In this document: piece after piece, positions 41,275 to 49,488 of the stretch
How positions within the stretch are numbered: the stretch's first letter is position 1
Layout of the letters: every line of letters starts with the position of its first letter
DNA from: VRUE01 sp963697695
Lineage (GTDB): Bacteria > Actinomycetota > Thermoleophilia > Solirubrobacterales > 70-9
NCBI GenBank assembly: GCA_963697695.1
Contig: OY969094.1
Location: 682,001 to 746,000, forward strand
DNA length: 64,000 bases
Reading direction: 5' to 3'
Made by a program: the position numbers and the translations under genes
Notes under the pieces: model-generated
What the model saw: only the letters and a program-made list of their open reading frames with translations
What the model was told of the DNA's origin: nothing
Database searches by the model: none

Positions 41275-43287
41275 ATGTCCAACCGTCTGGCGCAGGAGAC
41301 CAGCCCCTACCTGCTCCAGCACCGCGACAACCCGGTGGACTGGTACCCGTGGGGCGAGGAGGCGTTTGCCCGGGCGCGCGGGGAGGACCTCCCGGTCCTG
41401 CTCTCGGTCGGCTACTCGGCCTGCCACTGGTGCCATGTGATGGAGCGCGAGTCCTTCGAGGACGCCGAGACGGCCACCTACATGAACGAGCACTTCGTCA
41501 ACGTCAAGGTCGACCGCGAGGAGCGCCCGGACGTCGACGCTCTCTATATGGAGGCGGTGCAGACGATCAGCGGCCAGGGCGGCTGGCCGATGACGGTCTT
41601 CCTCGACCCGGAGGGGGTCCCCTTCTACGGCGGCACCTACTTCCCGCCCGACGAGGGCCGCGGGATGCCGAGCTTCCGCATGGTGATGGAAGCGGTCGTC
41701 GATGCCTTCGAGCGCAAACGCGACGAGATCCAGGCACGGGGACCGGAGATGCGGACGCGGCTGGGAGCCGTCGGTCAGATCGAGCCCGCTGAGCCGCCCG
41801 AGGCCGAGCTGCTCGAGCAGGCCGTCGAGGGGCTGCTGGCCAGTGCCGACCGCGCCCGCGGCGGCTTCGGCGGCGCGCCCAAGTTCCCACCGGCCTCGGC
41901 ACTGGAGCTGCTGCTCGCCCGCGGCGAGCGCGAGGTCGTCGAGAAGACACTCGACGCGATGCTCGCCGGCGGCATCTACGACCAGATCGGCGGTGGCTTC
42001 GCCCGCTACTCGGTCGACGCGGTCTGGCTCGTCCCCCACTTCGAGAAGATGCTCTACGACAACGCCCTGCTCGCCCGCGCCTACCTGCACGGCCGGCAGG
42101 CGCTCGGGCACGAGCGCTACCGGCGTGTCTGCGAAGAGACGCTCGACTGGGCGCTGCGCGAGATGCGCGGCCCAGAGGGTGGCTTCTACTCGGCGCTCGA
42201 CGCCGACTCCGAGGGCGAGGAGGGCCGCTTCTACGTCTGGACCCCAGAGGAGATCCGCGAGGTCCTGTCGTCCACTTCGGCGAACCGCATCGACTTCTCG
42301 CCCCAGCAGATCGAGAAGTTGATGCAGTTCTACGGGGTCAGCGAGGGTGGCAACTTCGAGGGACGCAGCATCTTGCACCTGGCCGAGGGGGCGGAGGCGG
42401 CGGAGCCGGAGGGGCTCGCCGAGGCTCGTAAAGCTCTCTACGAGGCACGCTCGAAGCGCGTCTGGCCCGGGCTCGACGACAAGCGGCTCACCTCCTGGAA
42501 CGCCCTGATGATCGCCGCCCTTGCCGAGGCCGGCGCAGTCTTGGAGCGCGACGACTACCTCGATGCCGCCCGCGCCTGCGCCGACTTCATCCTCGAGCAG
42601 CTGCACGACGAGGACGGTCACCTCCTGCGCACCTACAAGGACGGCCGCGCCCACCTCAGGGCCTATCTGGAGGACCACGCCTTCCTGCTCGAGGCCCTGC
42701 TGGCCCTCTACGAAGCGACCTTCGAGCAGCGCTGGTTCGATCGCGCCCGCGCCCTTGCCGAGACCCTGATCGCCCACTTCGGCGACCCCGAGCGGGGCGG
42801 CTTCTTCTCCACCTCCGATGACCACGAAGCCCTGATCGCCCGCCGCAAGGAGATCGGCGACCACCCGATTCCCTCCGGCAACTCCTCGGCCGCAATGGGG
42901 CTCCTCCGCCTCGCCGCTCTGACGGGCGAGCACCGCTACGAGCAGCAGGCCGAGTCCGTCTTCCGGCTCTTCGCCGTACCTGCCGGCCGGCACCCGGAGG
43001 CATTCGCCCACCTGCTCCGCGCGATCGACTTCCACCTCTCGCCCACCAGAGAGGTCGCTCTCGTCGGCAACGACCTGACGAGCCTGGCCAGGGTCGTTCG
43101 CGCCGAGCACCGCCCCCATCTCGTCCTCGCCGGCGGACCGGAGGGCAGCGAGAGCCCGGAGCTCCTTCGCGACCGGACGACGGTCGGCGGCTCCCCGGCC
43201 GCCTACGTCTGCGAGCACTTCAGCTGCCGGCAGCCGGTCGCCTCCGCGGCGGAGCTGACCGACCTGCTAAGGATGCAGGACCAGTGA
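41275..43287 (+). CDS. thioredoxin-domain protein, YyaL/DUF255 family
   Basis: 670 residues. The N-terminal DUF255 thioredoxin-like domain carries SACHWCHVMERESFED with the CxxC at Cys50/Cys53, then WPMTVFLDPEGVPFYGGTYFPP. The rest is the six-hairpin (alpha/alpha) barrel: GGFGGAPKFPP, HFEKMLYDNALLARAYL, WNALMIAALAEAG. Function of the family is not firmly known (related to spermatogenesis-associated SPATA20). Between EIREVL and FYGVSEGGNFEG there are about 12 residues more than I expect, encoded by a palindrome (42282-42330). It overlaps the MMPL gene by GTGA. Confidence 0.9.
   Translation: MSNRLAQETSPYLLQHRDNPVDWYPWGEEAFARARGEDLPVLLSVGYSACHWCHVMERESFEDAETATYMNEHFVNVKVDREERPDVDALYMEAVQTISGQGGWPMTVFLDPEGVPFYGGTYFPPDEGRGMPSFRMVMEAVVDAFERKRDEIQARGPEMRTRLGAVGQIEPAEPPEAELLEQAVEGLLASADRARGGFGGAPKFPPASALELLLARGEREVVEKTLDAMLAGGIYDQIGGGFARYSVDAVWLVPHFEKMLYDNALLARAYLHGRQALGHERYRRVCEETLDWALREMRGPEGGFYSALDADSEGEEGRFYVWTPEEIREVLSSTSANRIDFSPQQIEKLMQFYGVSEGGNFEGRSILHLAEGAEAAEPEGLAEARKALYEARSKRVWPGLDDKRLTSWNALMIAALAEAGAVLERDDYLDAARACADFILEQLHDEDGHLLRTYKDGRAHLRAYLEDHAFLLEALLALYEATFEQRWFDRARALAETLIAHFGDPERGGFFSTSDDHEALIARRKEIGDHPIPSGNSSAAMGLLRLAALTGEHRYEQQAESVFRLFAVPAGRHPEAFAHLLRAIDFHLSPTREVALVGNDLTSLARVVRAEHRPHLVLAGGPEGSESPELLRDRTTVGGSPAAYVCEHFSCRQPVASAAELTDLLRMQDQ
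42282..42330. repeat. in-frame palindrome related to the intergenic one at 10445
   Basis: GAACCGCATCGACTTCTC (42282-42299) and GAGAAGTTGATGCAGTTC (42313-42330) surround a 13-base loop; 16 of 18 positions pair, the other two as G-U. Arms and loop length match the intergenic palindrome at 10445-10493 with one change in each arm. It codes for NRIDFSPQQIEKLMQF inside the YyaL-type protein. Confidence 0.7.
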
Positions 43288-45791
43288 GGGGCTCCCTCTT
43301 TACCTTCCCCGCAGGTCGTCGCTCCAAGTGGATCGTCTTCGCGATCTGGTTCGTGGCGATCTTCATCGCAGCCGGCCCGGCCAACCTGCCGGGCAAGTTC
43401 GAAGACGCCGAAAACAACGAGGCGACCTCCTACCTGCCCGGCGACGCTGAGTCCACCCACGCGCTCGACGCCACCGAGGCCCTGCAGAAGGGCGAAATCG
43501 CGCCCGCCGTCATTGTCTACCGGCGCGAGTCCGGCCTCACCGCGGCCGATCAGCAGACAATCGTCGAAGACATCGGCCGGATGACCGAGGAGCGCTTCCG
43601 GGGGGTCATCCCCGATGGCGAAACAGCCGCGTCCGGCGGCAAAGCGACGGCCTCCGCCGAATCGCAGGCCGCGCCCAAAGGCCTACCACCGGGCTGCGCC
43701 GCCGAAGGCACCGCGGTGGAAGGCCAGCCCGCCGGCTACGCCCCCTTCGTCGGCCCGGTCTGCTCGCCTGACGGCAAGGCGGCGATCGTCACCGCCTACA
43801 TCAACGCCGAAGGCGAGGGCGAGCGGATAGTCGACCCGGTCAAGGACTGGCGCGACCAGATCACCGACGAAAGCGGCGGGCTGGAAGCGAAGATCACCGG
43901 CGGCGCCGGCTTCTCGGCCGACGCGATCGAAGTCTTCGAAGGGATCAACGGCACGCTGCTGCTGGCCGCGGTCAGCCTCGTGATCTTCCTCTTGATCGTC
44001 ATCTACCGCTCGCCGATGTTCTGGCTGATCCCGCTGATCGCGGTGATGTTCGCCGAGACCCTCTCGCGCTCGCTCGGTTATGGGATCTCGGAGCTCGGGG
44101 TGACGATCAACGGCCAGTCGAGCTCGATCATGTCCGTCCTGGTGCTGGGGGCGGGGACCGACTACGCCCTGCTGCTCGTCTCCCGCTACCGCGAGGAGCT
44201 GCACCGCACCACCGACAAGCACGAGGCGATGAAGACCGCGCTCGCCTCTGCCGGCCCGGCGATCTTCGCCTCGGCGCTCACCGTGATCGCCGCCCTGCTC
44301 TGTCTGCTGCTCGCCAAGGTGAACGGCACCGCCGGGCTGGGACCGATCGCGGCAATGGGGATCGCCTGCGCGGCGCTCTCGATGCTGACCCTGCTCCCCG
44401 CCCTGCTGACGATCTTCGGCCGCCGCGCCTTCTGGCCGTTCGTCCCGCACACACCCGAGACCGCGCCCGCCGCGACCGACGTCTCCGAGAACGCCCGCCG
44501 GCGGATCGTCGAGGGCTCCGGGTTCGGCGCCATCTTCCGTGTCGTCCTCGCCTGCCTCCTGGTCCTGATCCTGCTGCCGTTCGTCCTGATCAACTGGCTG
44601 CTGCGCATCCTCAGCGGACGCAGGATCCCCTCGCTGATCGTCGGACCGCTCGACCGCGCCGTCTTCAAGCCCTACGAGATACGGCGCCACAAGCTCGAGC
44701 ACGCCGTCGACGCGACCCACGGCTTCTGGAAGCGGGTCGGCGACCGCGTCGCCGTCTCCCCACGCCGCGTCATGGTCGGATCGACCGCGGTCCTGCTGAT
44801 CTTCTGCGCCGGCTTTGCCTTCTTCTCGACCGAACTGACCAGCGAAGACAGCTATCGGACCGAGGTCGAATCGGTCGAAGGCCAAGACCTGCTCGACAAG
44901 AGCCTTCCCTCGGGCACGACCGCACCCACCGACATCGTCGTCCCCAACTCCGCCGACGTCCAGTCCGTGCGCCAATCGGTGGCCGCGGTCGACGGCGTCG
45001 ACAAGGTCTCCCAGCCCGTCGCCGAAGGGCCGCCGGGCACCCTGGTTCAAGCGACGCTCGTGCCGAACCCCTACTCGACCACGGCCTTCGACCTGATCGA
45101 ACCGATCCGCGATGCGGCCGATGAAGCCGCTCCGGGAACCCTCGTCGGCGGCCCCAGCGCGGTCGAATTCGACGTGCGCGACGCCGCCGCCTGGGACTCG
45201 ATCGTGATCCCGCCGATCATCCTGCTCGTCGTCTTCCTGATCCTGATCGCGCTGCTGCGGGCGATAACCGCGCCGTTGGTCCTGATCGGCACCGTGATCA
45301 TCAGCTTCCTCGCCGCCCTCGGCCTCGGCTACTTCGTCTTCGACGTGATCTTCGGCTTCCCGGGCTCCGACCCCTCGCTACCGCTCTTCGCCTTCGTCTT
45401 CCTGGTCGCGCTGGGGGTCGACTACAACATCTTCCTGATCGCGAGGGCCCGCGAGGAGACGCTCAAACACGGCTCCGAACAGGGCATTCTGCGCTCGCTG
45501 GCCGTCACCGGCACGGTCATCACCAGCGCCGGGATCGTCCTCGCCGGCACCTTCTCCGTCCTCGCCGTCCTGCCACTCACCTTCCTCACCGAGCTCGGCT
45601 TCGTCGTCGCCTTCGGCGTCCTGCTGGACACCTTCCTCGTCCGCAGCGTCCTCGTCCCCTCGATCGCCCTCACCCTGGGCGACAAGTTCTGGTGGCCCTC
45701 GTCGCTCTCGAAACCATCTGATGACGATCGAGAGGCAAGCCTGGCTAAGACGCAGGAAGGCCGGCAAGAGGAGCGCACTCCAAGTGCGTGA
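43284..45791 (+). CDS. MMPL/RND-family membrane transporter
   Basis: 835 residues from GTG. An N-terminal membrane span (WIVFAIWFVAIFIAAGP) is followed by an extracytoplasmic domain with two Cys, then two membrane bundles with the MMPL signatures VLGAGTDYALLLVSRYREEL and FLVALGVDYNIFLIARAREE. It is probably a proton-driven exporter of a lipid-like compound. Compared with the other MMPL gene here it has a longer central cytoplasmic loop. Its last ~23 codons, rich in Ser, Glu and Arg, are encoded by the left half of palindromic element E3, so the C-terminal tail may be a product of that element. Confidence 0.9.
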   Translation: MRGSLFTFPAGRRSKWIVFAIWFVAIFIAAGPANLPGKFEDAENNEATSYLPGDAESTHALDATEALQKGEIAPAVIVYRRESGLTAADQQTIVEDIGRMTEERFRGVIPDGETAASGGKATASAESQAAPKGLPPGCAAEGTAVEGQPAGYAPFVGPVCSPDGKAAIVTAYINAEGEGERIVDPVKDWRDQITDESGGLEAKITGGAGFSADAIEVFEGINGTLLLAAVSLVIFLLIVIYRSPMFWLIPLIAVMFAETLSRSLGYGISELGVTINGQSSSIMSVLVLGAGTDYALLLVSRYREELHRTTDKHEAMKTALASAGPAIFASALTVIAALLCLLLAKVNGTAGLGPIAAMGIACAALSMLTLLPALLTIFGRRAFWPFVPHTPETAPAATDVSENARRRIVEGSGFGAIFRVVLACLLVLILLPFVLINWLLRILSGRRIPSLIVGPLDRAVFKPYEIRRHKLEHAVDATHGFWKRVGDRVAVSPRRVMVGSTAVLLIFCAGFAFFSTELTSEDSYRTEVESVEGQDLLDKSLPSGTTAPTDIVVPNSADVQSVRQSVAAVDGVDKVSQPVAEGPPGTLVQATLVPNPYSTTAFDLIEPIRDAADEAAPGTLVGGPSAVEFDVRDAAAWDSIVIPPIILLVVFLILIALLRAITAPLVLIGTVIISFLAALGLGYFVFDVIFGFPGSDPSLPLFAFVFLVALGVDYNIFLIARAREETLKHGSEQGILRSLAVTGTVITSAGIVLAGTFSVLAVLPLTFLTELGFVVAFGVLLDTFLVRSVLVPSIALTLGDKFWWPSSLSKPSDDDREASLAKTQEGRQEERTPSA

Positions 45792-45842
45792 CTCGTAGGC
45801 GGCCGACCGAGGACACCGCCAGGTGCCGCCTATCGGTCGTCA
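45722..45842 (+). other. long-stem palindromic element E3, candidate structured RNA
   Basis: Outer arms TGACGATCGAGAGGC (45722-45736) and GCCTATCGGTCGTCA (45828-45842) pair at 13 of 15 positions. Inside are AAGACGCAGG (45747-45756) and CCGAGGAC (45807-45814), separated by a hairpin with GGCCG/CGGCC and GCAC/GTGC stems. The strings match E1 and E2. The element covers the end of the MMPL gene and the stop of the convergent glnA gene. Confidence 0.6.
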
Positions 45843-47192
45843 GAGAACCGGTAGGAACTGCTCAATCTCATACGGAGTGACCTGGACGCGGTAGTCGTCC
45901 CACTCCTGCCGCTTGATCTCGACGAAGCGGCGGAAGGTGTGCTCGCCGAGGGTGCGCAGCACCAGCTCCGACTCGGCAGCGACCTCGATCGCCTCGCCCA
46001 GGGTCGAGGGCAACTGCTCGATTCCCTGGTGCGATAGCTCCTCCTGCGAGAGGTGGTAGAGGTTCTGCTCCATCGGCTCGGGCAACTCGTAGCCCTTCTC
46101 GATCCCTTCCAGTCCGGCCTGCAGCATGCCGGCGAAGCAGAGATATGGGTTGCAGGCGGGATCGGGGCAGCGCAGCTCGGCCCGCGTCGCCCCCTCCTTG
46201 CCGGGGTGGTAGAGCGGCACCCGGATCAGCGCCGAGCGGTTGCGCCGCGACCAGGCGAGGTAAACGGGCGCCTCGTAGCCGGGGACGAGGCGCTTGTACG
46301 AGTTGACCCACTGAGCGAAGAGCGGCGAGATCTCGCGCGCGTGCTTGAGCTGGCCGGCGATGAAGGCCTTCGCCGTGGCGGAGAGGAAGTACTGGTCGTC
46401 CTCGTCGAAGAAGGCGTTTTTGCCGCCTTTGGTCAGCGACTGGTGGACGTGCATGCCGGAGCCGTTCTCGCCGAAGAGCGGCTTCGGCATGAAGGTCGCG
46501 TGCCAGCCGTATTTCATCGCGTACTCCTTGACGACGATGCGGTAGGTCATGCAGTCGTCGGCCATCGCCAGCGCGTCCTTGTAACGCATGTCGACCTCGT
46601 GCTGGGAGGGCCCGACCTCGTGGTGGGTGTACTCGACGTGGATGCCCATCTTCTCCAGCGCCAGCACCGTCTCGCGGCGCACGTCGGAGCCGGCGTCGAG
46701 CGTGGTCAGGTCGAAGTAGCCGCCCTCGTCGAGCACCTCGGGCACGCCGTTCTCGGGCTTGGCCGAGCGGAAGTAGAAGTACTCCAGCTCCGGACCGACG
46801 TTGTAGGCGTCGAAGCCCAGCTCCTCGGCCCGTTTGAGGGCGCGACGCAGGATCCAGCGCGGATCGCCCTCGTAGGGCTCGCCGCCCGGCACCTTGATAT
46901 CGCAGAACATGCGCGCGACCGCGTTCTCTTCCTCCGGTCGCCAGGGAACCAGGGCGAAGGTAGAGGGATCGGGCATCGCGATCATGTCCGACTCCTCGAT
47001 CGGGTTGAAGCCGGTGATCGAGGAACCGTCGAACCCCATGCCTCCGTCGAAGGCGTCCTCCAGCTCGGCGGCGTTGATCGAGAAGCTCTTCAGCTGCCCG
47101 AGCACGTCGGTGAACCAAAGGCGGACGAAGCGGACGTCGCTTTCCTTGACGATCTGGGCGACGTCAGCGGCACTCTTGGGTTGCTCTGCCAT
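45840..47192 (-). CDS. glnA: glutamine synthetase, type I-alpha
   Basis: 450 residues; GGAGG lies just before the ATG. It makes glutamine from glutamate, ammonia and ATP as a cytoplasmic dodecamer. Motifs: MGFDGSSITGF, the metal-site GPELEYFYF and HHEVGPSQHEVDMRY, KPLFGENGSGMHVHQSL, and NRSALIRVP. The length and the sequence near NLYHLSQEEL lack the insertion and typical adenylylation context of the beta type, so control is probably by feedback and transcription as in Firmicutes-type GSI-alpha. An upstream array of GTAAAG direct repeats may control this gene or its divergent neighbour. Confidence 0.96.
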   Translation of the reverse strand: MAEQPKSAADVAQIVKESDVRFVRLWFTDVLGQLKSFSINAAELEDAFDGGMGFDGSSITGFNPIEESDMIAMPDPSTFALVPWRPEEENAVARMFCDIKVPGGEPYEGDPRWILRRALKRAEELGFDAYNVGPELEYFYFRSAKPENGVPEVLDEGGYFDLTTLDAGSDVRRETVLALEKMGIHVEYTHHEVGPSQHEVDMRYKDALAMADDCMTYRIVVKEYAMKYGWHATFMPKPLFGENGSGMHVHQSLTKGGKNAFFDEDDQYFLSATAKAFIAGQLKHAREISPLFAQWVNSYKRLVPGYEAPVYLAWSRRNRSALIRVPLYHPGKEGATRAELRCPDPACNPYLCFAGMLQAGLEGIEKGYELPEPMEQNLYHLSQEELSHQGIEQLPSTLGEAIEVAAESELVLRTLGEHTFRRFVEIKRQEWDDYRVQVTPYEIEQFLPVL

Positions 47193-47384
47193 TCCGGCCT
47201 CCTTGGCTCACGCTTGTCCGCTCGGGGTCGCGCAACGATAGGCGAAAGGCGGCAGCTGTGAACCGCTGGGGTAGAGCCGGCCGTATTCGGGTAGAAGGAC
47301 AGCGTGCCCGAGGGGGCCGAATCCGTGTCTCAGAGCAATGGCGCGCCTGCCACCGGGTTGCAGGCGAACTTGAAAGCAGGTATA

Positions 47385-47446
47385 ACTTACTCCAGGTAAG
47401 TAATCGGCTAAAAGTAAAGTAAAGGCCAGGTAAAGGCTCTGTAAAG
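47385..47446. promoter_or_regulatory. direct-repeat array between glnA and the AhpD-like gene
   Basis: GTAAAG occurs at 47414, 47419, 47430 and 47441, the last three 11 bases apart. An inverted repeat, ACTTAC-TCCAG-GTAAGT (47385-47401), precedes them. Same-face repeats at 11-bp spacing are typical of OmpR/PhoB-type response regulators, and actinobacterial PhoP is known to bind glnA promoters. It lies 30-91 bases before the plus-strand start and about 200-260 before glnA. Confidence 0.5.
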
Positions 47447-47475
47447 CGGAATTCCCGGAACGGAGTCGGAGGCGG

Positions 47476-48048
47476 ATGCACGTGACAGTCAAAACAGATG
47501 TGAGCAGATTCCAGATCCACGACGAGTTGACGGCGCCCGATGAGAGCGCCCCCCTGATCAAGACAATCCAGGCCACGGGCGGCGCCGTGACCAAGTTCGT
47601 CGGCGTCCTCGCCGGTGCGCCCGCGGTGCTGCGTGCCTACACGCGGATGCGCTCAGAGCTGCGTAGCGGCGTGCTGCCACAGGCGACGCGTGAGCGGATC
47701 GCCCTGGCGGTCGCCGAGTACCGCGACGACACCTACAGCATCGCTCAGCACGCGAAGTCGGCGCGCCGGGCCGGCCTCGGCCTCGACGAGGTCTCGCGGG
47801 CTCGCAGCTTCACCTCCGGAGATCCGAAGGAGGCAGCGCTGCTCGCCTACCTCAAGGCGGCGCTGGAGGAAAACGCCCACCCGCCCCTCTACCTACATGA
47901 GGAGGCGCGTGAGATCGGCTGGACAGACGAGGAGCTGCTCGAGGCAGTGGCTCACCTTGCCCTGAACGAGTTCCAGAGCCTGATCGCCGGCGCCGCGTCG
48001 CTGCCGAAAGACCAGGCGACCCCGAAAATCCTGCCGACCGTGGCTTGA
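47476..48048 (+). CDS. carboxymuconolactone decarboxylase/AhpD-like protein lacking the CxxC
   Basis: 190 residues. The fold of AhpD-like proteins is suggested by RERIALAVAEYRDDTYSIAQHAKSARRAG and the following helical repeats. The family motif E-x3-C-x2-C-x3-H appears as E81, D85, S88 and H92: both redox cysteines are replaced while Glu and His stay. It therefore cannot work as a classical AhpD peroxidase partner. A decarboxylase-like or binding role is possible. An 11-bp direct-repeat array lies in its promoter, and palindromic element E2 starts six bases after its stop. Confidence 0.75.
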   Translation: MHVTVKTDVSRFQIHDELTAPDESAPLIKTIQATGGAVTKFVGVLAGAPAVLRAYTRMRSELRSGVLPQATRERIALAVAEYRDDTYSIAQHAKSARRAGLGLDEVSRARSFTSGDPKEAALLAYLKAALEENAHPPLYLHEEAREIGWTDEELLEAVAHLALNEFQSLIAGAASLPKDQATPKILPTVA

Positions 48049-48053
48049 TTCAG

Positions 48054-48154
48054 CTGACGCGTCTGGCGCAAGCAGGCCAAGGACGCAGGGAGCGAAGCGT
48101 GCTCTGCACGTGAGCGACCGAGGACAAAGGCCAGCGCCGCGCCAGGCGCGTCAG
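48054..48154 (+). other. long-stem palindromic element E2, candidate structured RNA
   Basis: Outer arms CTGACGCGTCTGGCGC (48054-48069) and GCGCCAGGCGCGTCAG (48139-48154) pair with one G-U. Inside are a GGCC/GGCC stem, AAGGACGCAGGG (48079-48090), a hairpin CGTGC/GCACG, and CCGAGGAC (48118-48125). It is the most compact copy of the E1-E3 family and lies between convergent genes, overlapping one stop codon. Confidence 0.62.
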
Positions 48155-48879
48155 TCCTCTACGACTGTGACGGTGTAGAGGAGCCGGGCGGTCGTGTAGC
48201 GGCAGCCGTAGGTGGCGTGCCGGCCCACTTTCTGCTGCGCTTCGCCCTGGCGAACGTCGGTGGAGTTGATGCATTTGCCCGGTTCGCGGCTGGCGCGCCA
48301 GGCGTTGGTGGCGGGCAGACCCTGGGCGAAGGCAGGTGCCCAGGTCGGCACGGTGACGCCGACGATGTCGTCTTTTTCGACTTTCAGCGAGGCGCTGAAC
48401 CTGACCGTCTGCCCCAGGTAGGGAGTGAGGACGTGGATCGAGCCCTGGCTGCGCAGGCTGTAGCGAGGCGGGTTGGTGCCCGGAATGCGTCGCAGCACCG
48501 CCAGCCGCGCCTGCGGCGGGGTGCCGAAGAAGCTGTTGAAGAAGGAGCGCTGTTTGCTGGTCGGCTGGGAGAGGGTGAGAGTCCAGGACTTGATTTTCCC
48601 GTCCCTCGGCACTCTGAAGGGGAGCTGGCCCTGGCTCGTGCTGACCTGGAAGCCGGTGACGCTGCCGATCGCCTGGCACGGCGACTCGGGACAGGAGGGA
48701 TCGGGGATCGAAGCGGTGCCGCCGAGGACGACGGTGGTTCCCGAGCTGGTGGCAGCGCCCGCGTTTGCCACGAGAGCGGCGACGAGGGCGAGACAGGCCG
48801 CAATCGCCACGCCAAGCGCCAGGCGACCTCGCAATCCAGCCGAATCGGCGCTGACAGCTCCGTGCGAAGACCTCGACAT
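48151..48879 (-). CDS. secreted or membrane-anchored protein of unknown function
   Basis: 242 residues. An N-terminal segment LALGVAIAACLALVAALVANAGAA is a signal peptide or anchor. The remainder is beta-rich with paired Cys (CPESPC, then CINS and YGCRY) and a segment KSWTLTLSQPTSKQRSFFNSFFG. No family motif is recognised; its beta-rich look with WTLTLSQP and YLGQTVRFSASLKVEKDDIVGVTVP suggests a jelly-roll type domain. A GGAGAGG ribosome site precedes the ATG. It follows the RlpA-like gene on the same strand by 90 bases and may share its control. Confidence 0.75.
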   Translation of the reverse strand: MSRSSHGAVSADSAGLRGRLALGVAIAACLALVAALVANAGAATSSGTTVVLGGTASIPDPSCPESPCQAIGSVTGFQVSTSQGQLPFRVPRDGKIKSWTLTLSQPTSKQRSFFNSFFGTPPQARLAVLRRIPGTNPPRYSLRSQGSIHVLTPYLGQTVRFSASLKVEKDDIVGVTVPTWAPAFAQGLPATNAWRASREPGKCINSTDVRQGEAQQKVGRHATYGCRYTTARLLYTVTVVED

Positions 48880-48969
48880 GCCCTTGCTCCTCTCGTTGAA
48901 AGTCCAGCTTGTTAGCGGGGCAGATTAGCCGTCCGGTCGGCCGATCCTGCTCGTTCGGATGCTGCTTGG

Positions 48970-49479
48970 CTAGTGGCGGGCGTACTGAAGCGCGACCGCG
49001 TAACGCAGCTTGTCCACGCCAGGGAAGCCGAGCAGGGACCGGGCGCCGCTGGTGAGGTCGAAGGCGTTGCCGCGCGTATAGGGCCCACGGTCGATGACCC
49101 TGGTGACCAGGAAACGGCCACGGTAGGCGAACTTGACCGCGGTGCCGCAGGGCAGGCTGCGATGGGCGACGCCGATCGTCTCCGGCTGCAGGGTCTGACC
49201 GCAGGCCGTGCGGTTGCCATAGAGGCCCGGTCCGTACCAGGTCGCGCCTGCCGTCCGCATCGGGCTGAAGGCGATCCCTTCGCCGACCGGCGTCGTCCCC
49301 GCTGGATCGAACACACCGGCGCCGCCTGTCTGTGCCGGAGCGGCCGCACCGCCCAGAGCCGGCAGAGCAAAGAAGGCAACCAAGGCTGCCCAAAGGAGGG
49401 AGCGGCCTCCGCGCCTGGCAAGCGCACGCGCTCGCACCAAATCGTCTTTCCGCTCGTGGCGGTCTCTACCTGTCTTCAT
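48970..49479 (-). CDS. secreted RlpA-like double-psi beta-barrel protein
   Basis: 169 residues. A hydrophobic leader (LLWAALVAFFALPALGGAAA) is followed by a DPBB domain: ATWYGPGLYGNRTACGQTL, then GVAHRSLPCGTAVKF and VIDRGPYTRGNAFDLT, with the conserved Asp used by lytic transglycosylases of the RlpA/expansin group. It probably binds or cuts peptidoglycan outside the membrane. A c-di-AMP riboswitch directly upstream fits the known link between that signal and cell-wall hydrolases in actinobacteria. Confidence 0.88.
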   Translation of the reverse strand: MKTGRDRHERKDDLVRARALARRGGRSLLWAALVAFFALPALGGAAAPAQTGGAGVFDPAGTTPVGEGIAFSPMRTAGATWYGPGLYGNRTACGQTLQPETIGVAHRSLPCGTAVKFAYRGRFLVTRVIDRGPYTRGNAFDLTSGARSLLGFPGVDKLRYAVALQYARH

Positions 49480-49488
49480 GGCTCTTTA

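Noticed and set aside
44201..44668. Protein-coding potential of minus-strand frames inside the second MMPL gene
   Set aside because: They lack ribosome sites and conserved motifs and lie fully inside a clear membrane-transporter gene.
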